Below, in pieces: positions 52,192 through 61,600 of a DNA stretch of 64,000 nt; the stretch's first letter is position 1; the number at the start of each line of letters is the position of its first letter. The DNA is from Cytophagaceae bacterium (GTDB lineage Bacteria > Bacteroidota > Bacteroidia > Cytophagales > Spirosomataceae). The stretch is from positions 42,965 to 106,964 of the forward strand of contig JAIXOL010000068.1 in assembly GCA_027486845.1 (NCBI GenBank). Reading direction: 5' to 3'. The translations under genes and the position numbers were made by a program. The notes under the pieces are model-generated. The model searched no databases. It had not been told where the DNA came from and saw nothing but the letters and a program-made list of their open reading frames with translations.

Positions 52192-54003
52192 TTACTTTAT
52201 TTCAATGACTTCTTCTTTTAAGACTTTAAATTTGCCATTTTCGAGTTTTCCGATTTGCATATTGAAACTTCCAATCGGTAAATCTGGCTTGGCTACAATC
52301 ATATTGATGCGATTGTTGTAATATCGCTGAGTACTAAGAAATGTCGTGAATTTATTGGCTTGTGTTTCGAGATGAAATGCCAAACGATTGGAGTTATTGC
52401 TAAAAACGGCATAATAACCGTCGTATCGTTTATTGGCTGGCACAAAAACATTATTTATTTCAATCTTAAAAGTATTTGAGCCTTCAGTGACGTTTACTTG
52501 TTCACCTGCATTAGCTACAGTTTGGTTTTTGTATAAAGCTTGATTCAAATCATCAATTTCGGCAGGTGGTGTATAATTTTTGAAATGTACACGACTTATC
52601 CACAAAATGTCGTTAACGTACTTCATAACTCCATGCACAAATCCCGCATAATTATACGGAGGAATCGGTAATCGTTGATAAGTGTTGATAGGAGTGTGGT
52701 CGTCAGGATTTCTGGAATTATTGAAGGCATAATAATAATAACGTCCGTTATTTTTCCAGTTCAAAATAGTTGTTCCGAAGAATTTTCTGCGGTTTTCCAC
52801 ATCATCCCAACTTTCGTAATATGAAAAGGCACTAAACAAAACTGATAAGACTATCGAAATTTGTAAATATTTTTTCCAGTTTTTGACTTGAATAATATTA
52901 TAGAAACCTAGATAAACCACCACAAACAAAATCAACGAAACTGTTTTGTATCTACTTGCAAAAGCTTGTTCAAGGCCTTGACTGGCACGAGAAGCTGCAA
53001 AAGCTGCTCCGCTCAAACCAACAAATATGAAAGCCGAAAATAAGTAAAGATTGAATTTTGGGTGTTTCAAGATAGTTTGGTACAAGGCACTCGTTTTTTC
53101 TTTTGCAAATTCTCTATAAGTAGTTAGATACCAAAAATACAAAAAGCTTAAAATTAAATATAATACCCAACCAAGCATTACAACGCCTGCTGAAATGGCA
53201 ACTGTATATTTAAGATTTGTACTGTAAAATTGAACGGTACTGTCAATCGGTGAGCCGAAAAATGCAAAAATATCTCCGACAATGATGTGTGGGTATTGTG
53301 TGAAATTTATCTTGACATCGGGGCGAATCCCAGGTTTTTTGAAGTCAAAGAAATAAAGTAAAAATGAAAAAACAGTAAAAACCAAAAATTGTATTTTCTC
53401 GCTACGTGTTCGGGCGTACAAAACCAAAGGAATAGCCGCAACGAACGAAAACATTCCGTTGCCATTCGTAAACATTGCTATAAAAAACAAGATATTTGCC
53501 AAGTAAAACGCCCATTTTTGATTGTAAAACAACAAAAGAGAAAAACCCCAAAGACCAAAAATGATAACAGTATTAGGTTGAAGAGAGGTAATCGCCCAAA
53601 AGATATTTTCGATGGGTTGTGTATTGAAAACAATAAAAATAATGGGAATAAGATAAGCCAATTTTAAATTGATTTCTCGCAAAACTCGGTAGAAAACAAA
53701 AGGTAAAATCAGAAGATACGAAACCCCCATGAGCATCAAAATCTTGTAATTTACCTCTCCAAAAAGATTGTAGCAAAGTAGTGTGCTAAGGCGTACGTAC
53801 AAAATTCGGTGTTCACACATTTGAGAAAACAACAAAGCTATTTTTTTGGAGAAAGTTTCTTGCTGCATCCAACTCGCCAAAAAACCCTCGATTCCGTGCC
53901 AATCGTCGTTCCAACCAATATTGAAAGCATTATGAAAAACAAAAACATAAAAGCCAATGATTGGCAAAAATATCAACAAATATGTGATGAGTTTTTTATT
54001 CAT
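52192..54003 (-). CDS. Polytopic membrane protein, possible GT-C-type glycosyltransferase
   Basis: A 603-residue protein with about eleven hydrophobic segments in the first 430 residues (for example 6-26, 86-106, 113-130, 142-162, 168-190, 202-217) and a soluble C-terminal domain (about 440-603) that looks beta-rich ('NAGEQVNVTEGSNTFKIEINNVFVPANKRYDGYYAVFSNNSNRLAFHLE'). The first periplasmic loop has 'GWNDDWHGIEGF', acidic residues at the place where GT-C enzymes keep their catalytic Asp. No family is recognised with certainty. The cluster context argues for transfer of sugars from a polyprenyl-phosphate donor to a surface glycan. Confidence 0.7.
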   Translation of the reverse strand: MNKKLITYLLIFLPIIGFYVFVFHNAFNIGWNDDWHGIEGFLASWMQQETFSKKIALLFSQMCEHRILYVRLSTLLCYNLFGEVNYKILMLMGVSYLLILPFVFYRVLREINLKLAYLIPIIFIVFNTQPIENIFWAITSLQPNTVIIFGLWGFSLLLFYNQKWAFYLANILFFIAMFTNGNGMFSFVAAIPLVLYARTRSEKIQFLVFTVFSFLLYFFDFKKPGIRPDVKINFTQYPHIIVGDIFAFFGSPIDSTVQFYSTNLKYTVAISAGVVMLGWVLYLILSFLYFWYLTTYREFAKEKTSALYQTILKHPKFNLYLFSAFIFVGLSGAAFAASRASQGLEQAFASRYKTVSLILFVVVYLGFYNIIQVKNWKKYLQISIVLSVLFSAFSYYESWDDVENRRKFFGTTILNWKNNGRYYYYAFNNSRNPDDHTPINTYQRLPIPPYNYAGFVHGVMKYVNDILWISRVHFKNYTPPAEIDDLNQALYKNQTVANAGEQVNVTEGSNTFKIEINNVFVPANKRYDGYYAVFSNNSNRLAFHLETQANKFTTFLSTQRYYNNRINMIVAKPDLPIGSFNMQIGKLENGKFKVLKEEVIEIK

Positions 54004-54024
54004 ACTTTAAAATCGTAATTGGAT

Positions 54025-54948
54025 TTATATTTTTTCAACAGTTTGGATATAATCTTGAAAATGTACTGCAGGAAGGAAATTGAAGTTTACACGATAAGAA
54101 AGAACGGTGAAAACTAAAATCAAGGTACTTAGAAATGCTTGGCTCAAAATTCCAAAAAACAAGAGTAAGCCCCAAATCGGAATATGGTAATCGAAAATAA
54201 AAACTAAAGAAATTCCAAAAACTGCAGACATAATAAGCAATGAAACCGCTATTAGCAATCTGACAGAAACGGTATCGACATAAACAGCTACTGCACTCAA
54301 GCCATGAATCACTAAAGAGGTATAATTCATTTTTGATTTCCCAGTATATCTCTCTCCACGCTCCAAACCAACCGATTTATACAGCAATCGAGAACGAATA
54401 ACACCGCCAGGGTAATGATTCCAAATATCAGAAATATGGGCAACTTTGTCTAGTAAACCCTTTGGAATCACCGAATAATTTCCAAAATTTATGACTTTTC
54501 CTGTCAAAAAAACAAAAATGTATTTGTAAATTTTATAAAAAATCTTGAAGAAAAAACTCTCTTTTCGCTTAGTTCGGCGGGCAAAAACAATCTTATTTGC
54601 CTTTCCTTCGATAGCTTCTTCCAATAAAATCGGCAGATGTTCGGGTTTGTCTTCGCCGTCAACATCCATGACAACAACCAAATCTTGCTCCGAATTTTTA
54701 TTCAAATATGAAACTCCAATTGCAATAGATTTTTGATGACCGAGGTTTTTGTTGAGGTGAATTATTTCAACAGGATGTCCAACCAGCTTTTTTGAATCAA
54801 CTTCTAAACTCGAACAATCGTTTACAACCACAATCCGATAATCTGCAAATTGAGTAGGTGAAAGCACTTTACGAACGTCTTCAACGAGTTTGTAAAGGCA
54901 ATCCCAGTCATTAAAAAGAGGTGTAACGATTGCTATTTTATAAGACAT
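54025..54948 (-). CDS. GT2 glycosyltransferase with C-terminal membrane helices
   Basis: A 307-residue protein: 'IAIVTPLFNDWDCLYKLVEDV', 'RIVVVNDCSSLEVD', 'IIHLNKNLGHQKSIAIGVSYLNKNSEQDLVVVMDVDGEDKPEHLP' (DVDGED in place of the DxD), 'GKSKMNYTSL', then two membrane helices ('LLIAVSLLIMSAVFGISLVFIF', 'IWGLLLFFGILSQAFLSTLILVFTVLSYRV'). It resembles polyprenyl-phosphate glycosyltransferases but is shorter than the 49254 copy. The stop codon is only 21 bases from the start of the membrane-protein gene downstream, so they form one operon. Confidence 0.88.
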   Translation of the reverse strand: MSYKIAIVTPLFNDWDCLYKLVEDVRKVLSPTQFADYRIVVVNDCSSLEVDSKKLVGHPVEIIHLNKNLGHQKSIAIGVSYLNKNSEQDLVVVMDVDGEDKPEHLPILLEEAIEGKANKIVFARRTKRKESFFFKIFYKIYKYIFVFLTGKVINFGNYSVIPKGLLDKVAHISDIWNHYPGGVIRSRLLYKSVGLERGERYTGKSKMNYTSLVIHGLSAVAVYVDTVSVRLLIAVSLLIMSAVFGISLVFIFDYHIPIWGLLLFFGILSQAFLSTLILVFTVLSYRVNFNFLPAVHFQDYIQTVEKI

Positions 54949-55068
54949 AAACCCCTGAAATTGCTTTAAGCTTTAGGCAATAGGCTTTAAGCAAGTTATA
55001 ATTGTTAAGAAAATTTAGAGCATATAGCTTAAAGCTGAATGCTTTAAGTAATATTTTTTGTAAAAATA

Positions 55069-55896
55069 CTAAAATTTCGCTTCAAGTGCTTGAATTTGTT
55101 TTTCGTAAGATATTAGTGTTTGCTGAATCGTACAATCGTACTTAAAATTTAACCATTCGTTAATATCAGTAAACATTTGTTGGCGGTTTCGTAGAAAATA
55201 TAAATTGCTTGAAGATTGTACATTACTCAAGCCACCACGGTGCTTGCGGTAAACTCCCATAGCTTCGTTGATATAATGAATCTTACCCGTTGCGGCCAAC
55301 TGAATAACCAATGCCCAATCGCCAGATGCGGCTCGACTGTGCCATTCTACAAAGTTCTGTTCTCGGAAAATATTTCTGTAAAGTGTAGCGGCAGTAGCAA
55401 TAAACCAACGGTCTTCCAAAATATCCACAATACTTGATTCGCACTTTTGATTTTCGTTATTGAAAAAATGTTCAGGTGAACCATCTTCATAAATTACTTG
55501 CATATTATGATGACAAATGGCGTAATCTTTGTTTTTTTCCATGAAATCCACTTGTTTTTGTAGTTTCAGAGGGTCTGTCCAAAAATCATCGCCTTCGCAA
55601 AGTGCTACGTAATCGCCTCTACAAGTTTTGAGGAGTCCCAAAACATTATTTCTACCACCAAACTCTTTTGGTTCTTTAGGCCCCTGATTTTCTTTATGTA
55701 AAAACGCTTGAAATATATTTGGGTACTTATCAACATATTCTTGAATAATCTGTTGATTATTATCTGTCGAAGCGTCATCACCAATTACGATTTCAATCTT
55801 AAAATCAGTCTTCTGCATCAAAACTCCATCAAGCGTCTGACGAATATATTTTTCGTGATTATAAGTCGGAACACAAACACTTACTTTTGGTACCAT
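55069..55896 (-). CDS. GT2 family glycosyltransferase (soluble)
   Basis: A 275-residue enzyme with GT-A fold: 'KVSVCVPTYNHEKYIRQTLDGVLMQKTDFKIEIVIGDDASTDNNQQIIQEY', 'RGDYVALCEGDDFWTDPLKLQKQVDFM' (DD at the nucleotide-sugar/metal site) and 'WALVIQLAATGKIHYINEAMGVYRKHRGGLS'. No membrane segment. It is paralogous to the next gene upstream. The 120-base gap after it contains short inverted TTTAAGC/GCTTAAA repeats. Confidence 0.92.
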   Translation of the reverse strand: MVPKVSVCVPTYNHEKYIRQTLDGVLMQKTDFKIEIVIGDDASTDNNQQIIQEYVDKYPNIFQAFLHKENQGPKEPKEFGGRNNVLGLLKTCRGDYVALCEGDDFWTDPLKLQKQVDFMEKNKDYAICHHNMQVIYEDGSPEHFFNNENQKCESSIVDILEDRWFIATAATLYRNIFREQNFVEWHSRAASGDWALVIQLAATGKIHYINEAMGVYRKHRGGLSNVQSSSNLYFLRNRQQMFTDINEWLNFKYDCTIQQTLISYEKQIQALEAKF

Positions 55897-55979
55897 GATA
55901 TTTTGTAATGTTATACATTTTTATAGGTTTTGATTTTAGATACATAGTTGTTAAAAAACAATTTGCAACAAATACAACA

Positions 55980-56990
55980 CTAAAAACTTTTCTTAATTCG
56001 ATGAGGTAGAAGAGCAAAGAAACTGTAAAGATTACTTAGCCATTTTGGAAAAATGTATTCTCTTATAATTTCTTTTCTTATCTCTCGACTTGGTTTTGCT
56101 AATCTTAAATATATAATTGCGGTAGGCATTTGTTTGAAGTATTTTCCTACAAATTGCTTACAATCAAGCATCATGCGGTAATAACGAGCAATATTTTTAT
56201 TAAGTGTTTCGTGAAATTTATAGTCTAATTCTTGGTCAATTCCACGATACATTCCTATACGGTTTTGTAAGAAATCAAAATCTTTATAGCCATCCGTAAA
56301 ACTCATGCCGCTATTACGGTTTTTTCGGTAAACCGACATCGTTTCGTTGATATACCTAAACTTAGTGCCACCTTTTCCCAACAAAATATAGCGAGGAATA
56401 TCACCACTTTTTGACTCATGAAACCATTGTGGATAATAAGTAATAACGCCATTACGGAATAAAATAGCCGAAGTGGCAATAAACCAAATTTCGTCTTCGC
56501 CAATAAAATCTTCTACTGTAACGATTTCCTTTTGGTCAGGAGCATTTACAAACTGATTCGGGTGAGAATCATCATCAAAAATAATTTCGGCATTATGAAA
56601 ACAAGCCACGAAGTCAGAATTTTGGTCTAAAAAATCAGCCAATTTTTGAAGTTTTTGGTCGGACGTCCAATAATCATCGCCATCCATCGGAGCGATATAT
56701 TTTCCTTTGGTAATAGCCAAAGCAGCTAAAGTATTGGCTTTGCCAAATCCACCAAGATTTTTCTCGTGGAGCATTGGTACAATAATATCTGGATATTTGG
56801 CGTAGTATTCTCTAATGATTTCGGCCGTCGAATCAGTAGAAGCATCATCGCCAGCGATAACTTCATATTTAAAATTGACTTGTTGCGAAAGTATCGAATC
56901 GAGGGTTTTACGAATAAATTTTTCGTGATTATAAGTCAAAACTATCACGCTGACTTTTATATCCGAATTTTCGTTTGGAAAAGTATTCAA
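55980..56990 (-). CDS. GT2 family glycosyltransferase (soluble), TTG start
   Basis: A 336-residue paralogue of the previous gene: 'IKVSVIVLTYNHEKFIRKTLDSILSQQVNFKYEVIAGDDASTDSTAEIIREYY', 'KGKYIAPMDGDDYWTSDQKLQKLADFL' and 'YINETMSVYRKNRNSGMS'. A longer C-terminus (about 270-336) includes a basic region. There is no ATG before the conserved 'KVSVIVLTYNHEK'; the only fitting start is TTG (M N T F P N E N), because a stop codon is ten codons upstream. It is the first gene of the minus-strand polysaccharide cluster. Confidence 0.9.
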   Translation of the reverse strand: MNTFPNENSDIKVSVIVLTYNHEKFIRKTLDSILSQQVNFKYEVIAGDDASTDSTAEIIREYYAKYPDIIVPMLHEKNLGGFGKANTLAALAITKGKYIAPMDGDDYWTSDQKLQKLADFLDQNSDFVACFHNAEIIFDDDSHPNQFVNAPDQKEIVTVEDFIGEDEIWFIATSAILFRNGVITYYPQWFHESKSGDIPRYILLGKGGTKFRYINETMSVYRKNRNSGMSFTDGYKDFDFLQNRIGMYRGIDQELDYKFHETLNKNIARYYRMMLDCKQFVGKYFKQMPTAIIYLRLAKPSREIRKEIIREYIFPKWLSNLYSFFALLPHRIKKSF

Positions 56991-57198
56991 GGAATTTCTA
57001 CAATTAACTTATTGAAATAAAGACCCTTTTGTTTGCGAATTTTAACAAAAGTGTTGACAAAATTAGGGCAAAATGCTCTCATAACATTAGAAACATGTTA
57101 ATTATTCTTATTATCAGACATTTTTTTGCTTTATAAACTCTTCTAATCAATAAATCGTCTTATTTTTACATCGAAAAATACAAACAAACTATAAAACC

Positions 57199-58908
57199 AT
57201 GCCTGTTACTACTGAAACTTACCCTTGGCTAAAGTATTATCCAAAGGGTGTTCCCTACGAAATTAATCCAGAAGCCTATCCTTCGATTTTAGAATTGATG
57301 GAAGATGGATTTAAGAAATTTAGTCATAAGTCGGCCTATGCGTGTATGGGTAAAGAAATCACTTACGGTCAACTTGATACGCTTTCGCGAAATTTTGCAG
57401 CATATCTGCAAAGTATTGGAATGGAAAAAGGAGATCGAATAGCGATTCAAATGCCAAACGTATTGCAATATCCTGTGGCAATGTTTGGTGCATTGCGTGC
57501 GGGACTGACTGTCGTAAACACCAATCCGCTTTACACACCACGTGAAATGGAACATCAGTTTAAAGATTCGGGTGCAAAAGCTATCGTGATTGTGGCAAAT
57601 TTTGCGTCTAGCCTAGAAAAGATAATAGGAAATACTTCTATTAAGCACGTCTTCGTAACAGAGTTGGGTGATATGCTGGGTTTTCCTAAAAAACAAATTG
57701 TGAACTTTGTGGTGAAAAGCGTCAAGAAAATGGTTCCTGCCTTTAGCTTGCCAATTGCACAGTCTTTTATGGATGCAGTAGGTAAAGGTGCAAGTCAAAC
57801 TTGGAAAACACCATCGATGAACAATTCGGACTTAGCTTTTATTCAATATACAGGCGGAACAACGGGCGTGTCCAAAGGTGCAATGCTTACGCACCGAAAT
57901 ATTGTCTCAAACCTCGAAGCGAATAATGTTTGGCAGGGAGTTTTGACTGATAAAATTACCGATGAAAAACCAGTAGTAGTAGCTGCATTGCCACTTTATC
58001 ATATTTATGCCCTTACAGTAAATGCTCTTACGGCATTGAAAACAGGAACGATGAATTTACTCATAACGAACCCTCGTGATTTGGAGGCTTTCATCAAAGA
58101 TTTGAAAAAATATCCTCCGCATGTATTTACGGGTGTGAATACGTTATATAACGGTTTATTGAACCATCCAAAAATCGGAGAAGTTGATTTCAGTAAATTA
58201 ATTATTACATCGGCGGGTGGAATGGCCTTGCAAGGTGTAGTGGCAAATCGTTGGAAAGATTTGACAGGAAATCTTCCAGCCGAAGGTTATGGTTTGTCAG
58301 AAACTTCACCGGTGCTTACATCGAATCCGCTTATTGGCGAAAATCGTGTTGGCACAATTGGAATTCCGTGGCCAAGTACCGAAGTAAAAATCTTGAAAGA
58401 TGATGAAACATGGGCAGAGATTGGCGAACCGGGCGAAATCGTGGCTCATGGCCCACAGGTGATGGCAGGCTACTATAATAGAGAAGACGAAACTGCTAAA
58501 GTTACATTTATTGATGGCGAAGGTAAATCTTGGTTCAAGACGGGCGATGTGGGAGTAATGAGTGCCGATGGCTTCTTTAAGATTGTGGATAGAAAAAAAG
58601 ATATGATTTTGGTTTCGGGCTTTAATGTTTATCCAAACGAAATCGAAGATGTGGTAGCCACTTGCCCAGGAGTTTTGGAAGTTGCCTGTATTGGCGTCGC
58701 TGATGAAAAATCGACAGAAGCCGTGAAAGTTTTTGTGGTGAAAAAAGACCAAAGCCTTACTGCAGAACAAATAAAGGCATATTGTAAAGAAAACCTCACT
58801 GCTTATAAATGTCCGAAGCACATTGAGTTTCGTACCGAATTGCCAAAGACAAACGTCGGTAAGATTTTGCGTAGAAGCCTAAAAGAAGAAGAAATGGCGA
58901 AGAAATAG
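57199..58908 (+). CDS. fadD: Long-chain fatty acid-CoA ligase
   Basis: A 569-residue adenylate-forming enzyme that activates fatty acids to acyl-CoA. The ATP-binding P-loop is 'FIQYTGGTTGVSKGAMLTHRN' (about 210-230); 'GYGLSETSPVLTSNPL' carries the conserved Glu; 'GYYNREDETAKVTFIDGEGKSWFKTGDVGVMSADGFFKIVDRKKDMILVSGFNVYPNEIEDV' is the hinge/C-terminal domain; 'PKTNVGKILRRSLKEEE' contains the catalytic Lys. Length and order fit FadD. It may work together with the acyl-CoA dehydrogenase 10 kb away. A terminator follows. Confidence 0.96.
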   Translation: MPVTTETYPWLKYYPKGVPYEINPEAYPSILELMEDGFKKFSHKSAYACMGKEITYGQLDTLSRNFAAYLQSIGMEKGDRIAIQMPNVLQYPVAMFGALRAGLTVVNTNPLYTPREMEHQFKDSGAKAIVIVANFASSLEKIIGNTSIKHVFVTELGDMLGFPKKQIVNFVVKSVKKMVPAFSLPIAQSFMDAVGKGASQTWKTPSMNNSDLAFIQYTGGTTGVSKGAMLTHRNIVSNLEANNVWQGVLTDKITDEKPVVVAALPLYHIYALTVNALTALKTGTMNLLITNPRDLEAFIKDLKKYPPHVFTGVNTLYNGLLNHPKIGEVDFSKLIITSAGGMALQGVVANRWKDLTGNLPAEGYGLSETSPVLTSNPLIGENRVGTIGIPWPSTEVKILKDDETWAEIGEPGEIVAHGPQVMAGYYNREDETAKVTFIDGEGKSWFKTGDVGVMSADGFFKIVDRKKDMILVSGFNVYPNEIEDVVATCPGVLEVACIGVADEKSTEAVKVFVVKKDQSLTAEQIKAYCKENLTAYKCPKHIEFRTELPKTNVGKILRRSLKEEEMAKK

Positions 58909-58960
58909 ACTTTAGATATGAGATTCTATACAACAGAAAAATCATAGAAAAAGCCGTATA

Positions 58961-58995
58961 AAACCCACTTTATCATTAGATAAGAGTGGGTTTTT
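58961..58995 (+). terminator. Rho-independent terminator after fadD
   Basis: AAACCCACT...AGTGGGTTTTT with CTTATC/GATAAG complementarity in the loop, 53 bases after the stop. Confidence 0.85.
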
Positions 58996-59132
58996 CTTGA
59001 AACCTAAGTAAACTCTTTAAATACAAACCAACATCTTTTTGGTATTTTTATCGTTAAGAAAGAATATTTTTATAAATTTGACCGTCTTTTCGAGATAAAA
59101 GTGAGGTCTGCCTAAAATCTAAAGAATATACA

Positions 59133-59684
59133 ATGAAGATTTTTTTAAAAGTAGTGCTTTGTATTTGTCTATCAATAATCGTTGGTGCTTGTAGTCGGTC
59201 GACAACACCTAATAAAAACAATAATATTGGTATTGGTAATTATGAAGAAGACCTTTCGGATGTTCGTGTAAAATACGACCCTAAACCCACAACATCAGCA
59301 TCAAGTGAAAAAGTGTCCACTAAAGAAAAGTCAAGCGGAATAGCTGTTCAACTTCCACAGCAAGTAAATTCGCAAGTTGATATTGCTCTTGACTCCATTG
59401 CGGTCAGAAACAAAAACATTCGATATTCAACTGGTTATCGAATTCAGGTTTATGTTGGTAATGACCGTCGAGACGTGGATGAAGCGAAAGTTTTTATTTA
59501 TCAAAACTTTCCTGAACTCAATACCTATCTTACCTTCAGCCAACCAACATACAAACTCAAAGCAGGTGATTTTACTTCAAGATTAGATGCCGAGCGATAT
59601 TACTCATCCATCAAGCATCGATACTCAATGGCCATGGTGGTTTCGGAAAGGATTGACATTAAAAAAAGTATGCAGACAAAATAA
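59133..59684 (+). CDS. SPOR-domain lipoprotein
   Basis: A 183-residue lipoprotein (MKIFLKVVLCICLSIIVGAC, Cys20). After a Ser/Lys-rich low-complexity linker, the C-terminal 75 residues read 'GYRIQVYVGNDRRDVDEAKVFIYQNFPELNTYLTFSQPTYKLKAGDFTSRLDAERYYSSIKHRYSMAMVVSERI', the SPOR fold that binds glycan strands of peptidoglycan stripped of stem peptides. It is probably recruited to division or cell-wall remodelling sites. TAAATTTG at 59073-59080 fits a -7 promoter element, but no -33 is evident. fabD follows 78 bases later on the same strand. Confidence 0.88.
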   Translation: MKIFLKVVLCICLSIIVGACSRSTTPNKNNNIGIGNYEEDLSDVRVKYDPKPTTSASSEKVSTKEKSSGIAVQLPQQVNSQVDIALDSIAVRNKNIRYSTGYRIQVYVGNDRRDVDEAKVFIYQNFPELNTYLTFSQPTYKLKAGDFTSRLDAERYYSSIKHRYSMAMVVSERIDIKKSMQTK

Positions 59685-59762
59685 AAGTTGAGTTTTGAGT
59701 AAGGGAATGAGAAGAAAAACCTCAAAACCAATCAGCAATTTTCCAGTAACCAGTAATAAAAT

Positions 59763-60635
59763 ATGACAGCTTATGTTTTTCCTGGGCAAGGGGCTCAGTT
59801 TAGTGGAATGGGTAAAAATCTTTACGAAAGTTCGGAATCTGCCCGCCAAATGTTTGAAAAAGCCAATGAAATCTTGGGCTTTGAAATTACAAAAATAATG
59901 TTTGAAGGTACTGATGAAGAACTCAAACAAACAAATGTAACTCAGCCTGCTATATTCTTGCATTCAGTAATTTTGGCTTCAACCATCGAAGATTTTCAAC
60001 CAGATATGGTTGCAGGTCACTCTTTGGGAGAATTTTCGGCCTTAGTGACAGCAGGTGCATTATCGTTTGAAGATGGATTGAAACTAGTTTCGCAACGTGC
60101 CAATGCTATGCAACGTGCATGTGAGATAAATCCATCAACAATGGCGGCTATTTTAAACTTAGCCGATAATGTAGTAGAAGATATTTGTGCGGGAATCGAC
60201 GGCATAGTTGTAGCTGCTAATTATAATTGCCCGGGTCAATTAGTAATTTCGGGAACAATCGAAGCTGTAACTGTGGCTTGCGAACAACTAAAAGCCGCAG
60301 GTGCAAAAAGAGCATTGATTTTGCCAGTTGGTGGAGCATTTCACTCACCATTGATGGAGCCAGCTCGTGAAGAATTGGCTGCGGCCATTGAAAGCACAAC
60401 TTTTTCGACGCCAAGCTGTCCGATTTATCAAAACGTGAATGCTCAGCCATCAAAGGATGTGGCAATAATCAAAGCAAATTTGATTGCACAACTTACTGGC
60501 CCAGTTCGTTGGACTCAGTCAGTACAAAATATGGTAGCCGATGGTGCAACAAAATTTGTAGAGTGTGGACCAGGAAAGGTTTTGCAAGGTTTAGTGAAGA
60601 AAATCGCTCCAGAAACCGAAACAGCTGGCGTTTAA
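59763..60635 (+). CDS. fabD: Malonyl-CoA:ACP transacylase
   Basis: A 290-residue enzyme that loads malonate onto acyl carrier protein. 'VFPGQGAQFSGMGKNLY' opens the protein, the catalytic serine is Ser87 in 'VAGHSLGEFSAL', 'FHSPLMEPAREEL' carries the catalytic His (GAFHSPLM), and 'VECGPGKVLQGLVKKI' is the usual close. Standard length. It supplies the FabF/AcpP system at 11.3-12.9 kb. Two hairpins follow the stop. Confidence 0.97.
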   Translation: MTAYVFPGQGAQFSGMGKNLYESSESARQMFEKANEILGFEITKIMFEGTDEELKQTNVTQPAIFLHSVILASTIEDFQPDMVAGHSLGEFSALVTAGALSFEDGLKLVSQRANAMQRACEINPSTMAAILNLADNVVEDICAGIDGIVVAANYNCPGQLVISGTIEAVTVACEQLKAAGAKRALILPVGGAFHSPLMEPAREELAAAIESTTFSTPSCPIYQNVNAQPSKDVAIIKANLIAQLTGPVRWTQSVQNMVADGATKFVECGPGKVLQGLVKKIAPETETAGV

Positions 60636-60650
60636 ATTTGATACAATTAA

Positions 60651-60674
60651 ATAATGAACGAATATCGTTCATTA
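60651..60674. terminator. AT-rich hairpin after fabD
   Basis: ATAATGAACG and CGTTCATTAT pair perfectly around AATAT. It precedes a stronger terminator by a few bases. Confidence 0.55.
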
Positions 60675-60677
60675 TTT

Positions 60678-60721
60678 AATAAAGAAGCCCAACTTGATTT
60701 TTTAGGTTGGGCTTCTTTATT
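60678..60721. terminator. Strong bidirectional terminator
   Basis: AATAAAGAAGCCCAAC...GTTGGGCTTCTTTATT gives a 16-base-pair stem with A/T-rich ends; it lies between convergent fabD and plsC. Confidence 0.92.
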
Positions 60722-60740
60722 CTTATCAAAATCAAGTTCC

Positions 60741-61478
60741 TTATTCATCTAAGGCTATACGAATGGTTTCATGTGCCAAATTGGCAATTTCTTCGCCTGT
60801 TTTACCTTTTGGTTCGATTGGTTCAAGGACTGTCCAAGAAAGCTTTGAGAATGAAACTAAGGGAAAAAGTCTGCCATTCGGGTCAAATTTATTGTTTCCT
60901 TTGATAGCAATCGGTACGACTAAAGCATTAGGTGCTTTTTTCAATAAGGCATTTATACCGCCTGCGGCAAAAGGTTTCATCTCGCCCGTGCGGGAACGAG
61001 TGCCTTCAGGAAATATTACAGCCGAATAATTATTTTCACCAATATATTTACTCAATCGCAAGATTTCGCTCACTGCTTGTTTACCATCTTTACGGTCGAT
61101 AAGAGCAGAATTGCTTTTACGTAGATTATACGAAATACTCGGAATTCCCTTCGCTAATTCGATTTTCGACACAAAAATAGGTTGGTGTTTACGCAAAAAC
61201 CAATAGATGGCCGGAATATCAAACGTGCTTTGGTGATTAGCAATAAAAACTATTGATCGGTCAGTTGGTAGTTGAAACGATTGTGTAAATTTCACTCTCG
61301 TACCAGTAAGATACCAACCGTAAGTAATGAAAAAATTAAGCACAAAAACAACTTTCTGTTGGGCATTTTTGCCGAAAATAGTAAAAGCTATCACTTGAAG
61401 TACGTGAAACACGACTAATAATAGGCCAAAATAGACCAAATAAACTGAACCCAGAATATAATCAATTATCTTTTTCAT
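60741..61478 (-). CDS. plsC: 1-acyl-sn-glycerol-3-phosphate acyltransferase
   Basis: A 245-residue membrane-bound acyltransferase of phospholipid synthesis, read from the ATG before KKIIDYILG; eight further codons upstream are possible. N-terminal helices span about 8-34 and 44-58. The catalytic motif NHQSTFD (His82 to Asp87, HX4D) and the substrate motif 'VIFPEGTRSRTGEMKPFAAG' are clear. It neighbours an acyl-ACP desaturase and fabD, forming a lipid-synthesis group. Confidence 0.94.
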   Translation of the reverse strand: MKKIIDYILGSVYLVYFGLLLVVFHVLQVIAFTIFGKNAQQKVVFVLNFFITYGWYLTGTRVKFTQSFQLPTDRSIVFIANHQSTFDIPAIYWFLRKHQPIFVSKIELAKGIPSISYNLRKSNSALIDRKDGKQAVSEILRLSKYIGENNYSAVIFPEGTRSRTGEMKPFAAGGINALLKKAPNALVVPIAIKGNNKFDPNGRLFPLVSFSKLSWTVLEPIEPKGKTGEEIANLAHETIRIALDE

Positions 61479-61600
61479 GTCGCAAAAATACGTAAAAAGC
61501 ACATAGTTTGGAGAAAAAGTGTAATATTCTGCGTTTTTTTCTAAAATAAGAAGTACCTTGCACCGTTGTTGAAACTAAACTTTACATTTCAGATACTAAT

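Noticed and set aside
52606..52614. Perfect DnaA box TTATCCACA
   Set aside because: Isolated single copy inside the polytopic membrane protein gene.
54949..55068. TTTAAGC/GCTTAAA repeats between two glycosyltransferase genes
   Set aside because: Short A+T-rich imperfect repeats that do not form a convincing hairpin or element.
61390..61405. Half parS (ACGTGAAAC)
   Set aside because: Only one half matches; it lies inside plsC.
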